DNA of 64,000 nucleotides from Bacteroidia bacterium. GTDB lineage: Bacteria > Bacteroidota > Bacteroidia > Cytophagales > Flammeovirgaceae. Positions 36,244 to 45,129 of the stretch are shown here, piece after piece (position 1 is the stretch's first letter; every line of letters begins with the position of its first letter). The DNA lies in NCBI GenBank assembly GCA_030425505.1, contig JAUIAB010000015.1, forward strand, positions 1 to 64,000, in the 5' to 3' direction. A program made the translations under genes and the position numbers. The notes beneath the pieces were generated by a model. That model searched no databases. It was not told the DNA's origin and saw nothing but the letters and a program-made list of their open reading frames with translations.

Positions 36244-37347
36244 CTACAAAGAACAAAACCTTTTACCCGGTAAAGGCTTAATAAACCCTTTAAACTCTAA
36301 CTGCAGCAAAATACTAGCTAGCTGATTTAATGGAACATTAGCTTGGAAACTAATTTTATCAATCTGAACAGGTTCATCTTTAACAATAGCATAAACAATA
36401 GCTTCGGCTTTGCTAAGAGAGCTTACATCTTTTGGAGCTTTTTTAGTAGTAGATTCAAGATCCCAGTTCAAAAGCTTTTCCAAATCAGATATTTCAGTAA
36501 ACAAATGAGCCTTATGGCTTTTGATCAAATAGTGACAGCCCTTCGCATTTTCATCGTGAATATCTCCGCAAACAGCTAAAACCTCTCTATCGTAGGCATT
36601 AGCCAATTCAGCAGTAATCAAAGCACCACCTTTCTTTTTCGCTTGTACTACAACCACTGCATCAGATAAACCAGCAATAATTCTATTTCTAGCAGGAAAC
36701 TTTGGGGCATCAGGCTTAGACCCAAACTTATTCTCCGTTACCAAAGCGCCATTACTTTCAATCTTTTTTGCTATATCCTTATGAAGAGCAGGATAGACGG
36801 TGCCAATTCCATTTGCCATAACAGCAATAGTTGGGATCTTATACTTTAAAGCAGCTTTGTGCGCTTCTACGTCAATACCATATGCCAAACCACTTACAAT
36901 AGCTACATCTTTCCGGTTTTGTAAGCTCTCAACAATCTCTTCCGTTATTCTTTTTCCGTATTCTGTAGCATCTCGCGTGCCTACAATTGCAATTGGCTTT
37001 TTCCACTCCAAAGAAGCATGTCCTTTCTTGTACAAAATAGGAGGTGAGTCATAAATCTGTTTGAGCCTATGAGGGTAGTCCTTATGATTTTGATGAAGAA
37101 TAGTAACATTATTTTTCTTTGCTAAAGCGATTTCACTATCAACAGCATTAAAAATTTTTGCATTTACAATTTCCTCGACAACATACTCTCCAATGCCTGG
37201 TACTTTTAATAACTTTCCCTTAGGAGTTGAAAAAACAGCTTCAATAGAACCACAATAGCTTAACAAATTTTTGAATAAAACACTGCCAACACGAGGAATT
37301 AAACTAACAGCGAGGTGGTAATACAGCTCTTTCTCTTCATCTATCAT
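36244..37347 (-). CDS. dprA: DNA-processing protein DprA
   Basis: Binds incoming single-stranded DNA in natural transformation and loads RecA. From the preferred ATG at 37347 the protein has 367 residues; 17 poorly fitting residues (MTSRKLILHFLTSIHQN) would be added from 37398. A SAM-like helical N-terminus contains a helix-hairpin-helix (LLKVPGIGEYVVEEI). The Rossmann-like DprA core follows with IVGTRDATEYGKR, SGLAYGIDVEAHKAAL, FPARNRIIAGLSDAVVVVQA and GGALITAELA. A C-terminal winged-helix domain ends the chain. The gene is divergent from the DUF4349 gene. No other competence genes are near, apart from the RadC-type gene 1.2 kb away. Confidence 0.93.
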   Translation of the reverse strand: MIDEEKELYYHLAVSLIPRVGSVLFKNLLSYCGSIEAVFSTPKGKLLKVPGIGEYVVEEIVNAKIFNAVDSEIALAKKNNVTILHQNHKDYPHRLKQIYDSPPILYKKGHASLEWKKPIAIVGTRDATEYGKRITEEIVESLQNRKDVAIVSGLAYGIDVEAHKAALKYKIPTIAVMANGIGTVYPALHKDIAKKIESNGALVTENKFGSKPDAPKFPARNRIIAGLSDAVVVVQAKKKGGALITAELANAYDREVLAVCGDIHDENAKGCHYLIKSHKAHLFTEISDLEKLLNWDLESTTKKAPKDVSSLSKAEAIVYAIVKDEPVQIDKISFQANVPLNQLASILLQLEFKGFIKPLPGKRFCSL

Positions 37348-37479
37348 ATTTTGGTGAATAGAAGTTAAAAAATGTAAAATTAGCTTTCTTGAAGTCAAAA
37401 ATACATCGTGAAACTTTCACTTTTACATAAAGTGTAGTACTTTGATGGTGTATAGTGTTACGTTTTATGGTTATTCACG

Positions 37480-38367
37480 ATGAAAAAATTTAAAAAAGGA
37501 ATTTTATATGCGCTAATAGGGTTTGTAGTGCTATTTATCATTAGGCTGATTTATGGATACATTCAATACCCGGAAGGAAAAGAAAAGAATCAATACACAA
37601 CCCCGAACAATCACCTTTTAAATAGTGAGCAAATCTCATCCTCGGAAGGTTTTACAGGTTATGCGAGAAATAACTATGCAAGCAAGAAATATAAAAAGTC
37701 TTCCATGCAGGCAAGTGGCTCGAGAATGGTTTTAGACCAGAAATACGAGAAAGTATGTTCAATGTCTACCAGAACTACAGATTTTGAAGAAGATAAAAAA
37801 CAAATAAAAAAGAATATCAAAGACTTTAAAGCGCTCATTCAGTATGAGCAACAGTCAGGATTAAAAGGGTACAGAGATTTGAGGCTTGCAATTGGAGTTC
37901 CCCCAGAAAGCTTTGACAGTATGATTGTAGAACTTAAGAAAATAGGGAAAGTAGAGTCAATACAAATCAACAAAATTGATAAAACAAATGAATATAAAGA
38001 GTTGCAAGCGAAGCAACTATCTCTCACAAAAACACTAAACTCACTTCAGGAGCTTAAAAGAAGACAAGGAAAAATAGGGGAACTAATAGACCTTGAAAAT
38101 AGAATACTAGACATACAACAGTCTATCCAAAACCTAGGAGTTAGCTTAGGCGATTTTGATGCTGAAAACGAGTTTTGCACCGTAAAAGTGACATTACAAG
38201 AAAGAAAAGTTATTTTAGCACACATACCCATTGTAAAAAGAGTTATAGTAGCCTTCGAGTGGACCGTTCAGTACTATGGAATATTTATAGTAATTCTTCT
38301 TTTTGGCTCCTTAGCAATACTTGCCATAATCAAAATAGTAGAAAAGTTAGGGTTGTTTAAAAGCTAA
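37480..38367 (+). CDS. DUF4349 domain membrane protein
   Basis: The 295-residue product has an N-terminal transmembrane helix (about residues 8-25) and a C-terminal one (about 263-286). The long extracytoplasmic segment between them contains a coiled coil (LQAKQLSLTKTLNSLQELKRR to about residue 225). The central FEEDKKQIKKNIKDFKALIQYEQ and LRLAIGVPPESFDSMIVELKKIGKVESIQI segments are the DUF4349 core, a ferredoxin-like fold in the family. Function unknown; some members sit beside anti-sigma factors, but not here. The gene is divergent from dprA and convergent with the RadC-type gene. Confidence 0.87.
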   Translation: MKKFKKGILYALIGFVVLFIIRLIYGYIQYPEGKEKNQYTTPNNHLLNSEQISSSEGFTGYARNNYASKKYKKSSMQASGSRMVLDQKYEKVCSMSTRTTDFEEDKKQIKKNIKDFKALIQYEQQSGLKGYRDLRLAIGVPPESFDSMIVELKKIGKVESIQINKIDKTNEYKELQAKQLSLTKTLNSLQELKRRQGKIGELIDLENRILDIQQSIQNLGVSLGDFDAENEFCTVKVTLQERKVILAHIPIVKRVIVAFEWTVQYYGIFIVILLFGSLAILAIIKIVEKLGLFKS

Positions 38368-38432
38368 TTACTTCCTTTCATTTGAAATTTCACACTTTAA
38401 GTTATAGGTTACTTGTTAAGTATATATTGAGT

Positions 38433-38541
38433 GGGCTGGGTGAATGTCCAGCGGGGTGAGGGTAAGCTAGTAGGGAGGAAGCTTTGGGCATTCTTGATTT
38501 TTTAGGGCTTTTGGATCAAGCCAAAAGCACAGAAAGAAAAA
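38433..38541 (+). repeat. Interspersed repeat family 2, copy 2
   Basis: Second full copy, between the convergent DUF4349 and radC-type genes. Helix 1: GAATGTCC (38442-38449) with GGGCATTC (38486-38493), the one mismatch being a G-U wobble. Helix 2: GCTTTTGG (38507-38514) with CCAAAAGC (38521-38528) and a six-base loop. Relative to copy 1 two pairs of helix 2 change on both sides (A-T to G-C, C-G to G-C), so pairing is kept. The tail AGAAAGAAAA is shared. Confidence 0.8.
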
Positions 38542-38608
38542 ACTTTTGTAAAACACCAAATTACCCTTCAAGTAAATGATTCACTGGTTCAATAATCCAA
38601 CTCTAGAA

Positions 38609-39340
38609 CTACATCAACCCTTTATCTAAAAAACTATAATATCCATTATCAGTAAAAATGACGTGATCTAAGACAGGAATATCCAATAACTTCCCTGCAC
38701 TAATAAGCTGTTGTGTTAAACTAATATCATCACTGCTGGGCTTAATATTACCTGAAGGATGGTTGTGAACCAAAATGATTGCGCTTGCTAGTTCTTCTAA
38801 AGCCCTTTTAAAAATAAGCTTGGCATCCACTAAAGTACCAGAAACGCCACCTCTGCTAATTACCTCTTTTCGGAGCACCTGATTAGATCTACTCAAATGC
38901 AAAACCCAAAACTCTTCATGTTTTAAGTCTAGTAGCTCAGGTTTCATTACCTCATGCACATTTTCCGAAGATTTTATAACAACCTTTTTCTCAAACTTTT
39001 CTTCCTTTCTTCTTCTGCCTAGTTCCAAAGCGCTAACTATAGATATAGCCTTAGCGAGACCAATACCTTTGATTTTAATAAAATCTTGCACGGAAAACTT
39101 GGCAAGTTCGTTTAGGTTATTACTTGCTTTGTTCAAAATGAACTTACCCATATCAAGTGCATTAATAGACTGAGTGCCGCTTCGTAGTAAAATAGCTATT
39201 AGCTCAGCATTAGAGAGAGCTGATTTCCCTTTGTGCAATAATTTTTCCCTTGGTTGATCTTCCTTAGACCAATCTTTTATGCTGATCCCTTTAATTTCAG
39301 GTATTTCCAGAGCTTCTTTTTTCTTAACTTTTTTTTCCAA
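38609..39340 (-). CDS. radC: RadC-family JAB-domain protein
   Basis: The 243-residue protein has a helix-hairpin-helix region (about residues 75-105; IKIKGIGLAKAISIV) and a C-terminal JAB/MPN metal-site domain with VHNHPSGNIKPSSDD (HxHPSGxxxPSxxD). The VISRGGVSGTLVDAKLIFKRALEE block is typical of RadC. The name comes from an E. coli locus whose role in repair was later questioned; JAB metalloproteases cut isopeptide bonds elsewhere, but no substrate is known for this family. The gene is chromosomal full length, not the short mobile-element form, and converges on repeat copy 2. Confidence 0.93.
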   Translation of the reverse strand: MEKKVKKKEALEIPEIKGISIKDWSKEDQPREKLLHKGKSALSNAELIAILLRSGTQSINALDMGKFILNKASNNLNELAKFSVQDFIKIKGIGLAKAISIVSALELGRRRKEEKFEKKVVIKSSENVHEVMKPELLDLKHEEFWVLHLSRSNQVLRKEVISRGGVSGTLVDAKLIFKRALEELASAIILVHNHPSGNIKPSSDDISLTQQLISAGKLLDIPVLDHVIFTDNGYYSFLDKGLM

Positions 39341-39530
39341 AGTGAATAAGAGTTTTTGGCAAATTAATGCTTTAGTAAAGAATAAATAAAATGAGGATTA
39401 AAGTTAAAATTAGTTAGCATGCTAAGCTAATCTTACTGGTATTTCGTTACACTTTATTGTTTCTTTTTTGTCATTTTAATAAAAATTAACTTTTTTTACT
39501 GATTAATTAACCAAATTAAATTAAAAAAGT

Positions 39531-42500
39531 ATGAGGCGTATCTTACTATTACTGCTATTTGCGCAGTTTACATTTCTTAGTGCGTTCGCACAAGACAGAT
39601 TACTTTCGGGTAACGTAAAAGACGAAACTGGAGCACCGCTACCAGGTGTAACAGTACTAGTTAAAGGAACAACTACAGGTACAATTACCGATGTAGATGG
39701 TAACTTTAAGCTCAATGCACCAGAAGATGCACAAACGCTAGTCTTCCAATACATAGGCTACGAAAACAAAGAAGTAGCTGTTGGAACACAGACTAGTTTT
39801 AATGTATCGTTGACAACAGATACTAAGCAATTAGAGGAAGTAGTTGTGACAGCGATAGGGGTTGAACAGAAAAAAAGGACATTAGGATATGCTTTACAAA
39901 CAGTAAATAGTGATGAGCTTGTAAAAGCAACAGAGAGTAATATTGTAAATTCACTAGCAGGTAAAGTAGCTGGTGTACAAATTAACTCTTCAGGAGGTCA
40001 GGCAGGTTCTTCTTCAAGAATTGTGATCAGAGGTAATACTTCACTATCAGGTACTAATGCACCTCTTTTTGTAATTGATGGTATTCCAATTGATAACTCA
40101 CAAAATACTGCAAACTCAGGTGTTGAGTCTACTCTTTTTGGTGGTACACAGTCCAATAGAGCTATAGATTTAGATCCTAATGTAATAGAGGATGTAACTG
40201 TACTAAAAGGAGCTGCTGCCACTGTTCTATATGGTTCAAGAGGAGCAAATGGGGTGATAATGATTACAACGAAGCGAGGTAAAGACACTGGAGGAAAACC
40301 AAGAGTTGAAATCAGCTCACGATATGGTATTGATAGACCAATCGTTAGAGGATTTCAAGATGAGTTTTTACAAGGAATAGGGGGGAACTATAGAAATGGT
40401 CTTCCTGCTGGTGAAGGAGGGTTTAGAAGCTTGGATCCTGAAACAAACCCAACTGGTGCTACTGCAAGTCAGGGTTCGACATCATGGGGACCAAGTATAA
40501 ATAATATAGATCAATTTACGCTAGACTCAATTGGAGTACCTCAAATTTTTGATCCAAGAAGAGAGTTTTATCGTAATGCTAAGGTGTGGGAAAACAATGT
40601 GAGAGTATTAGGGGGAAGTGATAAATTAAACTACTTACTTTCGTTTTCTAATCTGGAGCAAGAGGGTATTGCACCGGGAAATAGGTTTGATCGAAAGAAT
40701 TTGACAGCAACTATAAACGCTAAACTATCTGAAAAGCTTAGATATACGGGAACCACCAGGTATACCAATAGTTATAACTCTAGGTTGACAGAGGGCAATG
40801 GACAAAGAAGCTATTTGTATGCATTAAACTATTGGCCAATAAGTCATGATATTAATAAGTATTATACTGAAAGTGGGGAATATTATTCTTTTGTTAATAA
40901 TGCGTTTAATAACCCATTTTGGTTAGCTGAGAATAATGGAAGATTTAGTAGAGTGAATCGATTTACGATTAATCAACAATTAGACTATGATGTATTGCCA
41001 TGGTTAAAAGTAACAAATAGATTTGGATTAGATGCATATCACGATGCTAATGAAGACCATGTAAATGTAGGGACAAGAGGAACGCCGAATGGAAGGCTAT
41101 ATACTGCTGATATTACCAATTATGAAATCAATAACGATTTAATGCTAACTGTGGATAAGCAAATTAATGATGATTTTGCCATAACAGGTCTTTTAGGTAA
41201 TAATATAAACTCTCGAAAGTATAAAAACTCGTTAATGGTTGGTACAAATCTTAATATACCTTCCTTTTTTGATATATCAAATGTAAGTACTGTTCAAGCA
41301 TATGAGTTTGATCAGGAGATTAGATCTTTTAGTTTATATGCTAAAGTTGGTTTCGAATTTAGGAATATGTTATTTTTAAATCTTCAAGGAAGGAATGATT
41401 GGTCTTCAACACTTCCTGTAGAGGATAGAAGTTATTTATATGGATCTGCTGACGTAAGTTTTGTGTTTACAGAACTATTGCAAATTGATCAAAATATACT
41501 TCCATATGGAAAGCTTCGTCTTTCTTATTCTCAAGCTGGTAATACAGCACCTGCGTATAGTACTATCCAGACTTTTAACCAATCTGACACTGGTGATGGA
41601 ACTAGGGGAGTAATTAATATTCCTACTCAAGGACAAAACGCATTTGAATTAGATAACGTGCAAACAAATAATCAGCTTCAGCATGAGCTAATATCTGAAT
41701 TTGAAGTTGGAGCAGACTTAAAGTTTTGGAACAATAGAGTTGGTTTAGATTTTGCATATTATAACAGAGAAAGTGATAACCAAATTGTTACGGCGAGTGT
41801 CACTCCTACCACTGGTTTTACAAATAGAATAGTGAATGCAGGGCAAATTAAAAATGAAGGGGTAGAGTTAACTTTAACTGGTACGCCAGTTGACTTACAA
41901 AATGGATTTAGATGGGATGTTCAGGTTAATTATGCTAGGAACAGAACTACAGTTGGTAAATTGGCTGATGGAATTGAATCTATATTTCTTTATGGATTTA
42001 CTTCACCACAAATCAGAGCAGATGTTAATAATGGTTATGGAGTTATTTGGGGAGAGAGATTCTTAAGAAATGATAAAGGCAGATTAGTTATTGGAAATAA
42101 TGGATTGCCAATTCAAGATTCATCTCTTGGATCTATTGGAAATGTACAGCCAGATTGGACTGGTGGTATTAGAAATACTTTTTCATATAAAGGGCTAACC
42201 TTATCTGCACTTTTTGATGCTCGTATAGGAGGAGATATACTTAATTTTGACCTTTTTTACATGACTTATTACGGAACAGCTGAACTTACAGAAGATAGAG
42301 GTTCGGTAATTGTATGGGATGGAGTTATTGATAATGGTGATGGTACGTATAGAGAAAATGATATTCCTGTTGTAAAAGACGGCGCATACTACAGAAATTT
42401 TTATAGTAATTCTACGGAGTTATTTGTTGAGGATGCAAGTTTTATAAAGTTGAGAGAGTTAAGTTTGTCTTATAACTTACCATCTTCTTTATTAGATAGA

Positions 42501-42677
42501 TTGCCAGTAGAAAATGTGTCATTTTCTGTTATAGCCAGAAATTTATTTATTGCTAGTAATTTCAGTTTTTGGGATCCTGAAGGAAGTTTAGGAGGCAATG
42601 GTAATGGACAAGGCTTCTATCATTCAGTTACCCCTGGTACAAGAGGTATATCTTTTGGAATTAATGTGTCTTTATAA
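39531..42677 (+). CDS. SusC/RagA-family TonB-linked outer-membrane transporter
   Basis: The 1048-residue protein has a signal peptide (to about residue 20, ending AFA). A carboxypeptidase-like domain follows (LLSGNVKDETGAPLPGVTVLVKG, then YIGYENKEV), with the TonB-box-like LEEVVVTAIG. The plug domain contains RIVIRGNTSLSGTNAPLFVIDG and LKGAAATVLYGSRGANGVIMITTK, and a beta-barrel of about 800 residues ends the chain. This is the classic SusC form. It is followed by SusD and a lipoprotein with 41- and 20-base gaps, so the three are one operon for uptake of an oligosaccharide or peptide. No glycoside hydrolase or regulator is adjacent. The AT-rich 190-base upstream region shows no clear -7 box. 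Confidence 0.95.
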   Translation: MRRILLLLLFAQFTFLSAFAQDRLLSGNVKDETGAPLPGVTVLVKGTTTGTITDVDGNFKLNAPEDAQTLVFQYIGYENKEVAVGTQTSFNVSLTTDTKQLEEVVVTAIGVEQKKRTLGYALQTVNSDELVKATESNIVNSLAGKVAGVQINSSGGQAGSSSRIVIRGNTSLSGTNAPLFVIDGIPIDNSQNTANSGVESTLFGGTQSNRAIDLDPNVIEDVTVLKGAAATVLYGSRGANGVIMITTKRGKDTGGKPRVEISSRYGIDRPIVRGFQDEFLQGIGGNYRNGLPAGEGGFRSLDPETNPTGATASQGSTSWGPSINNIDQFTLDSIGVPQIFDPRREFYRNAKVWENNVRVLGGSDKLNYLLSFSNLEQEGIAPGNRFDRKNLTATINAKLSEKLRYTGTTRYTNSYNSRLTEGNGQRSYLYALNYWPISHDINKYYTESGEYYSFVNNAFNNPFWLAENNGRFSRVNRFTINQQLDYDVLPWLKVTNRFGLDAYHDANEDHVNVGTRGTPNGRLYTADITNYEINNDLMLTVDKQINDDFAITGLLGNNINSRKYKNSLMVGTNLNIPSFFDISNVSTVQAYEFDQEIRSFSLYAKVGFEFRNMLFLNLQGRNDWSSTLPVEDRSYLYGSADVSFVFTELLQIDQNILPYGKLRLSYSQAGNTAPAYSTIQTFNQSDTGDGTRGVINIPTQGQNAFELDNVQTNNQLQHELISEFEVGADLKFWNNRVGLDFAYYNRESDNQIVTASVTPTTGFTNRIVNAGQIKNEGVELTLTGTPVDLQNGFRWDVQVNYARNRTTVGKLADGIESIFLYGFTSPQIRADVNNGYGVIWGERFLRNDKGRLVIGNNGLPIQDSSLGSIGNVQPDWTGGIRNTFSYKGLTLSALFDARIGGDILNFDLFYMTYYGTAELTEDRGSVIVWDGVIDNGDGTYRENDIPVVKDGAYYRNFYSNSTELFVEDASFIKLRELSLSYNLPSSLLDRLPVENVSFSVIARNLFIASNFSFWDPEGSLGGNGNGQGFYHSVTPGTRGISFGINVSL

Positions 42678-42718
42678 AGCCTGAGAAAGCTTTTTAACTT
42701 TTAGAAATTAATTTAATT

Positions 42719-44200
42719 ATGAGAAATTTAAGAATAATAAAAGTATTTGTATTAGCAATTTCATTGCTTTATACAACATCTTGCGATGATTTTTTAGACG
42801 TTAACAGTGACCCAAACAATCCGACTCAGGTTTCTGAACCATTATTATTGACAGGAATAATTGCAAACTTTTCCTATGAAGTATTGGGAGGTTTTCCTGT
42901 AAGGGTTACTAATACATGGATACAGCAAACTGGTTATAACGCAGCATTTCCGAGCTACGATAATTATGATGTAGATGAGAATGATGTAAATAACACATGG
43001 ACATTTTTTTCATATACAGATGTAATGCATAATTGTAAAATACTTAGCGAGCAAGCATCAGCAAATAGGCTATATGATTATTCGGGTATTGCTAAAATAA
43101 TATGGGCATGGAATATGAGTATAGTAACAGATTTATACGGAAATGCTCCATTTAGTCAGGCTTGGCAACCAGAAGCTTTTCCTTTTCCCGAGTATGATAC
43201 ACAAGAAGAAATTTATACTTATATTCAAAGTTTATTAGATCAAGCAATAGTAGATTTTGGAAGAGAGGATAAATTAACAAACCCAGCTGTTGGTGCAGAT
43301 GATTTTATATACGGTGGTGATATAGAAAAATGGGAAAAATTGGCGTATAGTTTAAAAGCAAGATTTTATTTGCGTTTAAGTTATGCTCCTGGTTATAATA
43401 CTGAAACGCAAGCACAACTTGCGTTAGATGCAGCAGCAGGTGGTTTATCAGGAAATGCAGATAATGCAATGTATTTCTATCTTAGTGATCCAGGTCAGGA
43501 AAACCCTTGGTTTCAGTATGCTATAGATGGAAAGTGGAATACTAACACTCAACTGAGTGCAAATATTGTGGATCTAATGTCAGCTAATAATGATCCTAGA
43601 TTAGCAGCTTTTGCTAGAGGTGAAGTTGCAGGATATGTCAATGGGTCAGAAGGAAATGCAGGTTCTTTATTAGGAGAGTTTTATGCAGATGCAGATGCAC
43701 CATTAATATGGTTTACCTATTCAGAATTAAAGCTAATTGAAGCTGAAGCATCTCTCATAGTAGGAAACAAAGGAAATGCACAAGCATCTTATCAAGAGGG
43801 TTTAGAGTCATCTTTCGCAATGCTTTCTGGAGCAATAGGGGCAAAGCTTGGTGATAATGCTGCTGGTGCTATTAGTACTTATATTGATGACAATGATGAG
43901 TTAAATGCATCTGATCAAGTAGCATATCAACAAATAATGACGCAGAAATATATTGCAAACTTTTTGACTTTTGAGGCTTATAATGATTGGAGAAGAACAG
44001 GAATCCCATCAATAGGCTTAGCTCAAAATCCAGTTAGAGGTGATTTAGAAATGCCTGGTTTACGTTTCCCTTATCCTTCTGCAGAACTAAACTATAATGC
44101 TGCAAATGTTAACGCTCAAGGAGTTCCAGTTGGAAATGCAGCTGTTAAAGAAAGAGTTTGGTGGAATAGTACTCCGGAGCAATGTACTTTATGCAATTAA
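42719..44200 (+). CDS. SusD/RagB-family nutrient-binding lipoprotein
   Basis: Partner lid of the SusC transporter. The 493-residue precursor has a lipoprotein signal with cysteine in TTSCDDFLDVNSDPNNPT. The helical TPR-like body is typical, for example IAKIIWAWNMSIVTDLYGNAPFSQAW, WEKLAYSLKARFYLRLSY, LIWFTYSELKLIEAEASLI and FLTFEAYNDWRRTGIPSI. This matches the SusD-like subgroup often paired with peptide- or polymer-uptake SusC proteins. The ligand is unknown. It lies 41 bases after SusC. Confidence 0.94.
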   Translation: MRNLRIIKVFVLAISLLYTTSCDDFLDVNSDPNNPTQVSEPLLLTGIIANFSYEVLGGFPVRVTNTWIQQTGYNAAFPSYDNYDVDENDVNNTWTFFSYTDVMHNCKILSEQASANRLYDYSGIAKIIWAWNMSIVTDLYGNAPFSQAWQPEAFPFPEYDTQEEIYTYIQSLLDQAIVDFGREDKLTNPAVGADDFIYGGDIEKWEKLAYSLKARFYLRLSYAPGYNTETQAQLALDAAAGGLSGNADNAMYFYLSDPGQENPWFQYAIDGKWNTNTQLSANIVDLMSANNDPRLAAFARGEVAGYVNGSEGNAGSLLGEFYADADAPLIWFTYSELKLIEAEASLIVGNKGNAQASYQEGLESSFAMLSGAIGAKLGDNAAGAISTYIDDNDELNASDQVAYQQIMTQKYIANFLTFEAYNDWRRTGIPSIGLAQNPVRGDLEMPGLRFPYPSAELNYNAANVNAQGVPVGNAAVKERVWWNSTPEQCTLCN

Positions 44201-44220
44201 AACTTTAAAAAGCTACTAAA

Positions 44221-45024
44221 ATGAAAAATAGAATAATTTATATAGGTTTTTTATTAATTACACTAGGCTTAAGCTCTTGTTTCTTAGATGAGAGTGGCGA
44301 ACTAGCAGAAGAAGCTCAAATTTCAGCAGCAAGTATTGAAGTTCCTGCCGATCAAGTCTTTATATTAGGGCTAACTGAAAATTTGAGTATGAATTTTGAA
44401 CTAGCTGGCTTATCAAAAGCAGAAGAAATAGCATCGGTAGATGTTATGAAAAGTTTTAATGGTGAAATTGGAACATCATCAGAAACATTATTTAAAACTG
44501 TTTCTACCATTCCAGATAGTATTTCATTTACACTTGATGAATTATTGGCTAATACTGGTTATGAGCAGGATCAACTTAACGGGGGAGATAGATGGACTTT
44601 AACCTATAAGGTTATGTTAGCTGATGGTAGAACTCTTACAGCAGGATCTAGTGATGTTGTATTTTCATGTTTATCGGATATTCCAGAAGTTACATATACT
44701 GGAGTTGCAGAAGGGTTTGACGCAGTATTAGAGAAATCAGGAATACAGATAGCTAACCTAGGAGAAGGGAACTATAGTATCTCAGACATTTCTGCAGGTT
44801 TATTGGGAGCATTGATAGAAGATCCAACTTATGAGGGAGGAGGCAGTTTTACTGACGTTTGTAATACATTGACTGTTAATACCTATAACCCACCAGGGTT
44901 AGTTGAGGTTACTCAATCAGCAGCTTTAGGACCAGGTAGTTATGACCCTTCAACAGGAGTATTTATACTTAACTGGACTATAGTTGGTACAGATGTTAAA
45001 GTAACATTTACACCAGAAAACTAA
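44221..45024 (+). CDS. SusE/F-position surface lipoprotein
   Basis: The 267-residue precursor has a lipoprotein signal with cysteine in GLSSCFLDES. The body looks beta-rich (WTLTYKVMLADGRTLTAG; ending VFILNWTIVGTDVKVTFTPEN), with an Ig-like region around residues 40-130. I do not recognise a named domain. Its place directly after SusD, 20 bases on, and its lipobox make it a SusE/F-like accessory binding lipoprotein on the cell surface. A strong hairpin just after the stop closes the operon. Confidence 0.82.
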   Translation: MKNRIIYIGFLLITLGLSSCFLDESGELAEEAQISAASIEVPADQVFILGLTENLSMNFELAGLSKAEEIASVDVMKSFNGEIGTSSETLFKTVSTIPDSISFTLDELLANTGYEQDQLNGGDRWTLTYKVMLADGRTLTAGSSDVVFSCLSDIPEVTYTGVAEGFDAVLEKSGIQIANLGEGNYSISDISAGLLGALIEDPTYEGGGSFTDVCNTLTVNTYNPPGLVEVTQSAALGPGSYDPSTGVFILNWTIVGTDVKVTFTPEN

Positions 45025-45046
45025 AATTTAAAGTAAATTGATTTTT

Positions 45047-45083
45047 AAAAAGGTTAACTCATATTATATGAGTTAACCTTTTT
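45047..45083 (+). terminator. Long hairpin terminator of the SusCD operon
   Basis: AAAAAGGTTAACTCATAT (45047-45064) and ATATGAGTTAACCTTTTT (45066-45083) form a perfect 18-base inverted repeat with a single central base; the real loop would be a few bases wider. It starts 23 bases after the lipoprotein stop and ends in Ts. It is symmetric and would work on both strands. Confidence 0.8.
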
Positions 45084-45129
45084 CTTTATTATAAGGAAAG
45101 GAATTTATTATCTTTAGAAAAAAAATGCA

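Noticed and set aside
39998-40288. 96-residue minus-strand frame inside the SusC gene
   Set aside because: Antisense shadow of the plug domain.
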